NCBI GenBank assembly: GCA_900543615.1
Contig: UQSC01000028.1
Span: 1-18,495 of the forward strand
Length of the DNA: 18,495 nucleotides
Direction: 5' to 3'
From: an uncultured Collinsella sp.
Lineage (GTDB): Bacteria > Actinomycetota > Coriobacteriia > Coriobacteriales > Coriobacteriaceae
The notes below the pieces were generated by a model. That model was not told the DNA's origin, made no database searches, and saw only the letters and a list, made by a program, of their open reading frames with translations. A program made the position numbers and the translations under genes. Below, piece after piece: positions 1 to 7,105 of this stretch (the first letter of the stretch is position 1; each line of letters starts with the position of its first letter).

Positions 1-1051
1 TGGCCTGGCGTTTGTCGGTCCTTCGGCCGAGGTGATCGACAGCATGGGCGACAAGGACGCCGCACGTCGAACGGCTGCTGCGGCGGGCGTGCCCATCGTG
101 CCGGGTTGCGATCTGCTCAAAAGTCCCGAGGAGGCGACGGCCGAGGCCGAGCGCATTGGCTGCCCCGTGCTTATTAAGGCGCGTGCCGGCGGTGGCGGCC
201 GCGGCATTCGCAAGGTCGAGCGCGTGGAAGATGCGGCAAAGGCGTTCATCGAGGCGCGTGCCGAGGGCGAGGCCGTTTTTGGCGACGGCGAGTGCTACAT
301 GGAGAAGTTCGTCGCGCCGGCGCACCATGTTGAGGTGCAGATTATGGCCGATAAGCAGGGCCATGTGTTTTCGCTCGGCGAGCGCGAGTGCTCGGTGCAG
401 CGTCGCAACCAAAAGCTTATCGAGGAGAGCCCCGCGCCGTGCCTCGACGGACACGACGACATTCGTGCTCGCATGCACAAGGCAGCGCGTGACCTGGCTC
501 GTGCCGTCGGCTACGAAGGAGCCGGTACCATCGAGTTCCTGTATTCGGACGACGGCAATTTCTACTTTATGGAAATGAACACGCGCCTGCAGGTGGAGCA
601 TCCGGTTACGGAGTTTGTGACCGATACCGACCTGGTCAAGTGGCAGCTGCGTGTGGCAGCCGGCCAGCCTCTGCCCTTTGAGCAGGAGGACATGCCGGTC
701 CGCAACCACGCCATGGAGTGCCGCATCAATGCCGAAACGCCGGACTTTCTGCCATCATGCGGAACGGTCACCGCGTTGCGTGTGCCGGGTGGTCCGCGCG
801 TGCGCTGGGATTCCGCCATGTTTACCGGTGCGAACGTTCCGCCGTACTACGACTCCATGCTCGGCAAGCTCATCGTGTGTGCGCCCACGCGTGACGGTGC
901 CATTCGCAAGATGCGCTCGGCCCTAGGCGAGCTCGTGATTGAGGGCGTGAGCGAAAACAGCGAGCTTCAGCTCGACGTGCTGGCAAACGACGAGTTCTTG
1001 TCGGGCATGTATCACACCGATCTGATGGGGCATCTCTATGCTGATGAATAG
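1..1051 (+). CDS. accC: Biotin carboxylase subunit of acetyl-CoA carboxylase (5'-truncated)
   Basis: Carboxylates biotin on the carrier protein AccB using ATP and bicarbonate, the first half-reaction of malonyl-CoA synthesis. The reading frame is open from base 2 and begins in family sequence (FVGPSAEVIDSMGDKDAA). The GTG at 32 is therefore an internal codon, and roughly the first 100 residues lie outside the window. Visible features are the ATP-grasp glycine loop KARAGGGGRGIRK, the family signature EMNTRLQVEHPVTE, and the C-terminal carboxylase domain with HAMECRINAE and YDSMLGKLIV. About 349 residues remain of a usual 450. It overlaps the next gene, accDA, by 14 bp, which suggests translational coupling. 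accB is not visible and may lie upstream. Pyruvate or propionyl-CoA carboxylase subunits share this domain, but the adjacent accDA supports acetyl-CoA carboxylase. Confidence 0.95.
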   Translation, partial: GLAFVGPSAEVIDSMGDKDAARRTAAAAGVPIVPGCDLLKSPEEATAEAERIGCPVLIKARAGGGGRGIRKVERVEDAAKAFIEARAEGEAVFGDGECYMEKFVAPAHHVEVQIMADKQGHVFSLGERECSVQRRNQKLIEESPAPCLDGHDDIRARMHKAARDLARAVGYEGAGTIEFLYSDDGNFYFMEMNTRLQVEHPVTEFVTDTDLVKWQLRVAAGQPLPFEQEDMPVRNHAMECRINAETPDFLPSCGTVTALRVPGGPRVRWDSAMFTGANVPPYYDSMLGKLIVCAPTRDGAIRKMRSALGELVIEGVSENSELQLDVLANDEFLSGMYHTDLMGHLYADE

Positions 1052-2762
1052 AAAAGCGAAGACGGTCAATGTCCTTGAGGGGCCGATAACCGAGTCGTGC
1101 GCCGAGTTTCCCGCGCGCCACGTGTTTATCAAGTGCCCGGAGTGCCGCCGTGTGATCGATGAGGCGCGCCTGCACGACAACCTCGAGGTGTGCCCCCGTT
1201 GCGGCAAGCATTTTCGCGTGAGCGGTCGCGCACGCATGCGCATGACGGTCGACGAGGGCACGCTTGAGGAATGGGATGCCAATCTGGCGTCGGAGGACTT
1301 CCTCTCGTTTCCCGGCTATGCCGACAAGCTCAAGAGCGTGAACGAGCGTTCGGGCGAGCGCGATGCCGTTGTGTGCGGCAGGGGCAAAATCTGCGGTTGC
1401 GATACGGCACTCTTCTTTATGGATGCCGACTTTATGATGGGCTCGATGGGTTCCGTGGTGGGCGAGAAGATCTGTCGTACATTTGAGCATGCAACCGAGC
1501 TGGGATTGCCAGTTGTCGGCTTTACCGTTTCGGGCGGTGCGCGCATGCAAGAGGGCGTGACATCGCTTATGCAGATGGCCAAGATTTCTGCGGCGGTTAG
1601 GTGCCACAGCGAGGCGGGCGGCCTGTATATCACGGTGCTCACCGATCCCACGACCGGAGGTGTAACCGCGAGCTTTGCCATGGAGGGCGACATTATCCTG
1701 GCCGAGCCCGATGCCCTGACGGCATTTGCCGGCCCGCGCGTGATCGAGCAGAACATGCACAAGCGACTGCCCAAGGGATTCCAGCGCTCCGAGTTTTTGC
1801 TGGAGCACGGCTTTTGCGATGCCGTTGTTCCGCGCGGCGAGATTGCGCTCACGGTAGGCGAACTGTTGGCGCTGCACGAAGGGCATGCGCCCAGCCTGGG
1901 GGCACCGCATGAGATCGTGCATACGGGTCGCCGCGGCAAAAAGCTGGGACACTTGTTTAAGCGCTCGGCGGCACCAAAAACCGCGCTCGAGATTGTCAAG
2001 CAGACCCGCTCGGCAGATCGCGCCACGGCGGGTGAGATGATCTCGCTGGGCCTCGACGGATTCGTTGAGCTGCACGGCGACCGTTACTTTGGCGACGACG
2101 CCGCTGTGTTGGCTGGCATTGGCTGGAAAGACGGACGCCCCGTAACGGTCATCGCCATCGAGCGCGGCACCACGACCAAAGAGCGTATGCGCCGCAACTT
2201 TGGCATGGCGCATCCCGAGGGCTACCGCAAGGCGCGTCGCCTTATGCGTCAGGCCGAAAAGTTTGGTCGACCGGTTCTGTGCCTGGTCGATACTTCGGGC
2301 GCGTTTTGCGGCATCGGTGCCGAGGAGCGCGGCCAGGGCGAGGCGATCGCCCAGAATCTCATGGAGATGAGCGGCCTTAAGACGCCGATTGTCTCGGTGG
2401 TGACAGGCGAGGGCGGCTCTGGTGGCGCGCTGGCGCTATCCGTGGCCGACCGCATCCTGATGCTCTCGAGCTCGGCCTATTCGGTCGTGAGCCCCGAGGC
2501 CTGTGCGTCGATCCTGTGGAAGGATACCGAGCGCGCGGATGAGGCCGCCGAGGCGCTGAAGCTCACGGCCCCCGATCTGTTGGCGCTCGGCATCATCGAC
2601 GGCATTGTTGACGATAGGGGCCTGTCGCATGAGGAGATCGCCGGTGCCGTCATGTCCTCGGCATTTGATGCCTTTGATACGCTTGGGCAGCTCGACGACG
2701 CCACCCTCACAAACCTCCGCTACGAAAAGTACCGCACAATCGGTCAGTACCGCACGATGTGA
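1038..2762 (+). CDS. accDA: Fused acetyl-CoA carboxylase carboxyltransferase, beta+alpha
   Basis: Transfers the carboxyl group from carboxybiotin to acetyl-CoA, giving malonyl-CoA for fatty acid synthesis. The 574-residue protein carries both carboxyltransferase subunits in one chain. Residues about 28-290 are AccD, with a Cys4 zinc ribbon (Cys33, Cys36, Cys52, Cys55; CPEC and CPRC) and the crotonase-like fold (SGGARMQEG, TDPTTGGVTASFA). Residues about 310-574 are a short AccA (ELHGDRYFGDDAA, GEGGSGGALAL, SPEACASILWKD). No stop or frameshift separates them, and a basic linker near residues 285-310 joins them. The ATG at 1038 has a G-rich stretch 8-15 bases upstream. The ATG at 1044 is an alternative start. 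Separate accD and accA genes are the arrangement in E. coli, so the fusion is notable. The stop codon lies inside an inverted repeat leading to the next gene. Confidence 0.95.
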   Translation: MLMNRKAKTVNVLEGPITESCAEFPARHVFIKCPECRRVIDEARLHDNLEVCPRCGKHFRVSGRARMRMTVDEGTLEEWDANLASEDFLSFPGYADKLKSVNERSGERDAVVCGRGKICGCDTALFFMDADFMMGSMGSVVGEKICRTFEHATELGLPVVGFTVSGGARMQEGVTSLMQMAKISAAVRCHSEAGGLYITVLTDPTTGGVTASFAMEGDIILAEPDALTAFAGPRVIEQNMHKRLPKGFQRSEFLLEHGFCDAVVPRGEIALTVGELLALHEGHAPSLGAPHEIVHTGRRGKKLGHLFKRSAAPKTALEIVKQTRSADRATAGEMISLGLDGFVELHGDRYFGDDAAVLAGIGWKDGRPVTVIAIERGTTTKERMRRNFGMAHPEGYRKARRLMRQAEKFGRPVLCLVDTSGAFCGIGAEERGQGEAIAQNLMEMSGLKTPIVSVVTGEGGSGGALALSVADRILMLSSSAYSVVSPEACASILWKDTERADEAAEALKLTAPDLLALGIIDGIVDDRGLSHEEIAGAVMSSAFDAFDTLGQLDDATLTNLRYEKYRTIGQYRTM

Positions 2763-2787
2763 CAAAGGAAAAGTCTGCATGTCACAT
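2757..2787. repeat. Inverted repeat spanning the accDA stop and next gene start
   Basis: The 8-bp arms ATGTGACA (2757-2764) and TGTCACAT (2780-2787) are perfect complements with a 15-base spacer. The spacer holds the candidate ribosome binding site AAAGGAA of the EIIC gene, so a hairpin here could affect its translation. A similar arrangement recurs after the EIIC gene at about 4021-4055. Confidence 0.6.
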
Positions 2788-4017
2788 TGGGAAAGGCGTT
2801 CCATGTCACAAGTTTCTAACACCTCGTTTACAACGACGGTCTCATCAAACGCCATGGCCGTGGTGGACTATCTGTCCAAAAGCATGATGTCGGCGCTGCC
2901 GTTTATTGTCTGCGCGGCGTTGTTCCGTACCGTCGCCGTCATTATGGGCGAAGGCATGCTGGGCCTGTGGTCTGCCGATTCCGAAATCTATCGCCTGTTC
3001 TACAGTTGGCTCTATAACGCCGGCTACTACTTTTTGCCCATTTATCTTGGTTGGGCGGCTGCCCGCCAGCTCGGTTGCTCGGAGCAGCTGGGCATGATGC
3101 TGGGCGGCGTATTGATTGCGCCCGATCTGCTTAAGCTCGTCGATGCCGCATCGACGACGGGGGCATCGATGACTTCCGTGTATGGCCTGCTTCCCGCGCC
3201 GGTCAACGATTACACGACGACTGTTATTCCGGTTCTCATCTCGGTGCCCGTGCTATGGCGAGTGGAGTGTTTCTTTCGGCGCGTTATCCCTCAGGCCGTG
3301 GCGTTTTCGTTCGTTCCGTTTGCAACCATGCTCGTTATGGTTCCGGTTTCGCTGTGTATTACGGCGCCGGCGGGCAGCTATCTGGGCATGCTGTTGGGCC
3401 AGCTTATGTTTATGCTTGGTAATTCCGGTGGCATCGTGTCGCTGCTCACGCTCATGGGGCTTGCCGCGGGCTGGGAGTTCCTAAAGATCGCCGGCGTCAG
3501 CAACGTTGTCCTATCGCTCGCCTATGCACAGTTTATGAGTGTGGGAACGGATTCGTGCATTCTGATCGCCGCGACGATGGCAACGTTCGCCGTTTGGGGT
3601 ATGCCCTTTGGCGCGTCGCTCCGCGTTGCGGATAAGGACGAGAAGGGACTCATGCTGGGCTATTCGATCTCGGGTGTTCTTGGCGGCGTAAGCGAGCCGG
3701 CTCTGTACGGTTGCGGCTTTAAATATGGCAGGTGCCTGACGTGCATGGCCATAGGCGGCGCCGTCGGAGGCCTTGTTGCGGCCGTGGGCCACGTTACGGC
3801 CTATACCATCGGCATGACGAATGTCCTCATGGTCATTGGCTTTGCCACGGGCGGCATTTCGAACCTACTGTGGTGCTGCGTTGCCGGCGGCACAGCATTT
3901 GCGGCGTCTGCGGTGCTGAGCTACTGCTTTGGCGTGGTGCCGACGAAGGGGCAGGCGGCGGGGGACGGAGCCGATTCGCCCGAAACAGTGGCGAGCGCTG
4001 CTGAAGTAAGCGCATAA
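2779..4017 (+). CDS. PTS sugar transporter, EIIC permease domain only
   Basis: An integral membrane permease of the glucose/beta-glucoside PTS superfamily that would move a sugar across the membrane during phosphorylation. The main evidence is the EIIC signature GVSEPALYG (residues about 303-311), which matches the GITEPA(I/L)(Y/F)G motif of this family. Roughly ten hydrophobic segments also support it. The protein is 412 residues, which fits one EIIC domain. No EIIB domain with its phosphorylated Cys and no EIIA domain is attached or adjacent, so these must come from elsewhere. The substrate cannot be read from the sequence. The start at 2779 is chosen for AAAGGAA about 9 bases upstream. The ATG at 2803, with GAAAGG 6 bases upstream, is equally possible and would remove eight residues. 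The gene is 16 bp after accDA and ends at a strong terminator, so it is likely co-transcribed with the acc genes, an unusual pairing. Confidence 0.85.
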   Translation: MSHWERRSMSQVSNTSFTTTVSSNAMAVVDYLSKSMMSALPFIVCAALFRTVAVIMGEGMLGLWSADSEIYRLFYSWLYNAGYYFLPIYLGWAAARQLGCSEQLGMMLGGVLIAPDLLKLVDAASTTGASMTSVYGLLPAPVNDYTTTVIPVLISVPVLWRVECFFRRVIPQAVAFSFVPFATMLVMVPVSLCITAPAGSYLGMLLGQLMFMLGNSGGIVSLLTLMGLAAGWEFLKIAGVSNVVLSLAYAQFMSVGTDSCILIAATMATFAVWGMPFGASLRVADKDEKGLMLGYSISGVLGGVSEPALYGCGFKYGRCLTCMAIGGAVGGLVAAVGHVTAYTIGMTNVLMVIGFATGGISNLLWCCVAGGTAFAASAVLSYCFGVVPTKGQAAGDGADSPETVASAAEVSA

Positions 4018-4055
4018 ACCTGTGCGACAAAAGGACGATTCCTTTGTCACATTCC

Positions 4056-4088
4056 AAGGCCGTGGCCCGTGTGGGCTGCGGCCTTTTT
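4056..4088 (+). terminator. Rho-independent terminator after EIIC gene
   Basis: The stem AAGGCCG/CGGCCTT encloses a second stem GCCC/GGGC with a GTGT loop and is followed by five T residues (4084-4088). It would end the acc-EIIC transcript. Just upstream, GACAAAAGG and CCTTTGTC (about 4026-4048) form another imperfect hairpin. Confidence 0.85.
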
Positions 4089-4120
4089 GTATCTTGAGGA
4101 CAAAGTGGCTACACTACAAT
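4087..4120 (+). promoter_or_regulatory. Candidate promoter for the CDF/phosphatase pair
   Basis: TTGTAT (4087-4092) and TACACT (4110-4115) are spaced by 17 bases, a reasonable sigma70-type match. A second -10-like hexamer, TACAAT (4115-4120), overlaps and would use TTGAGG (4094-4099) at a short 15-base spacing. It lies directly after the terminator and about 45 bp before the CDF start. This is a consensus match only. Confidence 0.45.
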
Positions 4121-4161
4121 CCGTTTGAGCAATAGATATATAGGTAGTACCGTGGGGGCGG

Positions 4162-5322
4162 ATGAAGATGGTCGAGTGGATAGTTAAGCGCGCGCAGGGC
4201 GATCGTGCGCGTGTGGGCACGTTAGCGGGCATGGTGTGTATTGTCGCCAATGTTGCGCTTTGTGCTGCGAAGGGCGCAATTGGCGTGCTGTCGGGATCGG
4301 TTTCGATCGTGGCGGATGCCATGAACAACCTGTCCGATGCCAGTTCGAATATCGTGAGCGTGCTGGGCTTTAAGCTGGCGAGCAAGCCGGCCGACCCCGA
4401 GCATCCTTACGGCCACGGTCGCTATGAGTATCTCTCGGGATTGGTCGTGGCGGCGCTCGTGCTGCTGATTGGCGTTGAACTGGTGAAGTCCTCGGTCGAG
4501 CGCGTCATCCACCCCGAACCTGTCGAGTTCTCGCTTGCCCTGGTGGCAGTTCTAGTGCTTTCGATGGTCGTAAAGCTCTGGATGGCGGCCCTCAACCAAA
4601 AGCTCGGCGATCGCATTGAGTCCGAGACACTGCATGCGACCGCGCAGGATTCCAAGAACGATGTTCTTGCCACAGGCGCCGTGCTGGCGTGCGCAATTGT
4701 TTCGCAGGTGACGCACATCAATCTTGACGCATGGGTCGGCCTTGCCGTTGGCGCCTATATTGGCTGGAGCGGTTTTGAACTCATCCAGGATACGGTGAGC
4801 CCGCTTTTGGGTCAGTCGCCCGATCCTAAGCTGGTCAAGCACATTCGAGACAAGATCATGAGCTATCCCGGCGTTTTGGGCGTTCACGATTTGATGGTTC
4901 ACGATTACGGCCCGGGCAGGAAGTTCGCAAGCGCTCACGCCGAGATGGCAGCCGAGGCCAGCCCGCTGGAAAGTCACGACACGCTCGATAACATCGAGCA
5001 GGCGTTTAGGAACGAAGACGGCATGATCGTCACGCTCCATTACGACCCCATCGTGACCGACGATCCCAAGGTGGCGAGCATGCGCTTGCGCATCAACGCA
5101 ATGGCCCAGGAGATCGATAGCCGCCTTTCGATTCACGACCTTCGCTGCGTGCCGGGTCCTACGCACACCAATGTGATTTTTGACTGCGTGCGTCCCTCGG
5201 ATCTGCAGATGAGTGCCGAAGACGTAAAACACGCGCTGGCACAACGGGTCGAGTCGGAATACCCCAAGTCGATTGCCAAGATCACGATCGACGAGGACTA
5301 TGTCGGTCATACCCACGAGTAG
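4162..5322 (+). CDS. Cation diffusion facilitator family metal exporter
   Basis: A membrane antiporter that exports divalent metal ions in exchange for protons. The 386-residue protein has the CDF layout: about six membrane segments in residues 20-215, the conserved loop HPYGHGRYEYLSGL (81-94), and a cytoplasmic dimerisation domain from about 225. Metal-site positions read NNLSD in helix 2 (Asn55, Asp59) and DSKND in helix 5 (Asp163, Asp167). The absence of the HxxxD pattern of dedicated zinc exporters points to manganese or iron/zinc specificity, but this is inference. The C-terminus after about residue 300 adds a second small alpha/beta module, making it longer than the 300-residue minimum of the family. 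The ATG at 4162 has the G-rich GGGGGCGG immediately upstream. The ATG at 4168 is an alternative. The phosphatase gene follows after 39 bp. Confidence 0.92.
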   Translation: MKMVEWIVKRAQGDRARVGTLAGMVCIVANVALCAAKGAIGVLSGSVSIVADAMNNLSDASSNIVSVLGFKLASKPADPEHPYGHGRYEYLSGLVVAALVLLIGVELVKSSVERVIHPEPVEFSLALVAVLVLSMVVKLWMAALNQKLGDRIESETLHATAQDSKNDVLATGAVLACAIVSQVTHINLDAWVGLAVGAYIGWSGFELIQDTVSPLLGQSPDPKLVKHIRDKIMSYPGVLGVHDLMVHDYGPGRKFASAHAEMAAEASPLESHDTLDNIEQAFRNEDGMIVTLHYDPIVTDDPKVASMRLRINAMAQEIDSRLSIHDLRCVPGPTHTNVIFDCVRPSDLQMSAEDVKHALAQRVESEYPKSIAKITIDEDYVGHTHE

Positions 5323-5361
5323 GGCCACGCCGACAAAGCAACTGATGCAGAAGGGGAGAGC

Positions 5362-5988
5362 ATGAAGCGCTTATACCTACTCCGCCACGGTCAGACGGAA
5401 TTCAACGTCAAAAAGCTGGTCCAGGGCCGCTGCGATTCACCGCTGACCGACCTGGGCCGCAAACAAGCGGGAAGGGCAGCCGCATGGCTCAAGGCCCACG
5501 ACGTCGTTCCCGACAAAGTGGTCTCTTCGCCCCTAGGCCGAGCCATGGACACAGCTCAGCTTGTCGCATGCGAACTCCTCGGCCCTGACGCTGCTGTCGA
5601 GTCCTGCGAAGGCATTATTGAGCGCTGCTACGGCTCCTTCGAAGAAGGCCCCCACGACGCGCTACCCACCGACGTTTGGGATCCGGGCGAGGATTTGGTC
5701 CCCTTCGGAGGAGAGGGAAGCAAAGCGTTACAAGAACGCATGGTAGCCACCCTCACCAATATCATGGGCTCCGAGGGCATCGAAACCCTCTTAGCAGTAA
5801 GCCACGGCAGCGCCAGCCGCCAATTTATCAAGGCTGTAGCCCCAGATGGCTTCGAGCTCCCAACAAAACTCCCCAACTGCGCCATCATGATTTTCGATTT
5901 CGTAGAGGAAAAGTCGGGAGAAGAAGACGACGCGCCCCAATGTAAGTTCACCCTCCAGCAAATAGTGGACCCCCAACAAAGCCATTAG
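5362..5988 (+). CDS. Histidine phosphatase family protein (phosphoglycerate mutase-like)
   Basis: A 208-residue cytoplasmic enzyme of the histidine phosphatase superfamily, which removes phosphate from small molecules or proteins through a phosphohistidine. The N-terminal motif LRHGQTEFN contains the nucleophile His9 with Arg8. Arg60 (SSPLGRA), Glu87 (IIERCYGSF) and His148 (AVSHGS) complete the usual pocket. The family includes cofactor-dependent phosphoglycerate mutases, cobalamin-pathway phosphatases and broad-specificity phosphatases, and the sequence does not decide among them. At 208 residues it is shorter than the roughly 250 of glycolytic dPGM, so a phosphatase is more likely. AAGGGGAGA lies just upstream of the ATG. 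It follows the CDF gene by 39 bp and is probably co-transcribed. The giant inverted repeat begins about 40 bp after its stop. Confidence 0.9.
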   Translation: MKRLYLLRHGQTEFNVKKLVQGRCDSPLTDLGRKQAGRAAAWLKAHDVVPDKVVSSPLGRAMDTAQLVACELLGPDAAVESCEGIIERCYGSFEEGPHDALPTDVWDPGEDLVPFGGEGSKALQERMVATLTNIMGSEGIETLLAVSHGSASRQFIKAVAPDGFELPTKLPNCAIMIFDFVEEKSGEEDDAPQCKFTLQQIVDPQQSH

Positions 5989-6026
5989 CCTGAACGAGCA
6001 GAGTTAAGCAGACATCAACGTGTCGT

Positions 6027-6177
6027 CTCCCGAGCACGGCGGAGGGCCGGAGAAATATATTAAGGTCATCGCGAGTTCCGCACGCAAAGGAGAGCACTTA
6101 ATGTGCTCTCCGTCTTGCGCAGGACTGTAGAGCAGGGACCTTAATATATTTCTCCGGCCCTCCGCCGTGCCCAGGAG
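6027..6177. repeat. Giant inverted repeat, MITE-like or structural RNA
   Basis: Arms 6034-6067 and 6137-6170 are 34 bp long and perfectly complementary. They run from GCACGGCGGAGGG at the outside to TTAAGGTC at the inside. Outside them, CTCC (6027-6030) pairs with GGAG (6174-6177). Inside, a second perfect hairpin (GGAGAGCAC at 6089-6097 with GTGCTCTCC at 6103-6111) sits on partly paired flanks such as CGCAA/TTGCG. The whole 150 bp could fold into one rod. No ORF fits it, there is no T-tract for a standard terminator, and no clear target-site duplication is visible. Confidence 0.85.
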
Positions 6178-6228
6178 CCATCCACGCACTTTACCTGCGT
6201 AAACAATGTGAGTGAAATATGAATCTCG

Positions 6229-6255
6229 ATGGATACGCCCGCAGCCGTGTATACT
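6229..6255 (+). promoter_or_regulatory. Promoter-like element upstream of rplC
   Basis: It ends in the -10-like hexamer TATACT (6250-6255), preceded by TGGATA 14 bases earlier, which is short for a sigma70 -35. The same 27-bp block recurs upstream of rplB at 8094-8120 with only four differences, which supports a functional role. About 183 bases of leader follow before the rplC start. Confidence 0.55.
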
Positions 6256-6438
6256 AAACAGCTGTGTGAAACCAGGGGAGTATTCTGGCTGGACAAAATG
6301 CCTGCTTAATAGGGTTGTCAGGTAGTCCGGACGTAATACAAGGCTGGGGAGCACGTCGTGTAAGTAGTGGTCCTCTAGGGGCGTACGCTCGGTGGTGTAC
6401 GCATTGTCCCAAGACCACGCGAGAGTTGGGATCATATC
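6256..6438 (+). promoter_or_regulatory. Putative structured leader of the rplC operon
   Basis: This 183-base untranslated stretch can form two nested hairpins. One uses GGAC (6291-6294) with GTCC (6325-6328), enclosing CCTG/CAGG. The other uses GTGGTC (6367-6372) with GACCAC (6413-6418), enclosing GCGTAC/GTACGC (6381-6386 with 6397-6402). S10-type operons in other bacteria are autoregulated by ribosomal proteins binding such leaders. That parallel is inference here. Confidence 0.4.
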
Positions 6439-7059
6439 TTGATCAGCATGATTCTCGGCCGCAAGATTGGCATGACCCAGGTTTGGGACGAGGACGACAA
6501 CGTCGTTCCCGTCACGGTCATCCAGGCTGGCCCCTGCGCTGTCTCGCAGGTTAAAACTCAGGCAACCGACGGCTATGACGCCGTCCAGATCGGTTTCGGC
6601 GACATCAAGGCCAAGAACGTGAACAAGCCCATGGCTGGTCACTTCGCCAAGGCTGGCGTCGAGCCTGTCCGCTTCCTTCGTGAGGTCCGCGTCGAGAACG
6701 GCGAGGAGCACAAGGTCGGCGAGGTCGTCACCGTCGCTGATTTCGCTGATGTCGAGAAGGTCGACGTCATCGGTACCTCCAAGGGTAAGGGCTTCCAGGG
6801 TCGCATCAAGCGCTGGGGTCAGCGCCGCGGTCCTATGACGCATGGTTCTCACTTCCAGCGTCACCCCGGTTCTATCGGTCAGTGCGCCTATCCTGCGCGC
6901 GTCCTCAAGGGCGTCAAGATGGCCGGTCACATGGGTAACGAGCGCGTTACCGTCAAGAACCTTTCCGTTGTCCGCATCGATGCCGAGCAGAACCTCATCT
7001 TGGTCAAGGGCGCTGTCCCGGGTGCCAAGAATGGTCTCGTCGCCATCCGTATGGCCTAA
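6439..7059 (+). CDS. rplC: 50S ribosomal protein L3 (uL3)
   Basis: A large-subunit protein that binds 23S rRNA near the peptidyl transferase centre and takes part in early assembly. The 206-residue length is normal. The N-terminus IGMTQVWDEDDNVVPVTV and the RIKRWGQRRGPMTHGSHF and RHPGSIG segments are characteristic of L3. The TTG at 6439 is chosen because it restores the usual MI-(2-3 residues)-GRKIGMTQ beginning. The ATG at 6448 would cut three residues and has no better ribosome binding site, while TTGGGA lies about 7 bases before the TTG. It is the first gene of the cluster here. The usual first gene, rpsJ, is absent. Confidence 0.97.
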   Translation: MISMILGRKIGMTQVWDEDDNVVPVTVIQAGPCAVSQVKTQATDGYDAVQIGFGDIKAKNVNKPMAGHFAKAGVEPVRFLREVRVENGEEHKVGEVVTVADFADVEKVDVIGTSKGKGFQGRIKRWGQRRGPMTHGSHFQRHPGSIGQCAYPARVLKGVKMAGHMGNERVTVKNLSVVRIDAEQNLILVKGAVPGAKNGLVAIRMA

Positions 7060-7105
7060 GGGCCCAGCCCATTTAGCCCAGCGTCATACCAAGGAGAACA
7101 CTTAA

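Noticed and set aside
1..31. Treating the GTG at 32 as the start of accC
   Set aside because: The codons before it encode conserved biotin carboxylase sequence, so the gene simply enters from outside the window.
870..2213. 447-codon open frame on the minus strand
   Set aside because: It lies entirely opposite accC/accDA, which have clear family motifs. Its composition is that of a GC-rich antisense shadow with no recognisable domain.
6004..6930. 308-codon minus-strand frame spanning the giant repeat and rplC
   Set aside because: The 5' part is antisense to L3 and the rest crosses the palindrome. It is best explained as a chance frame.
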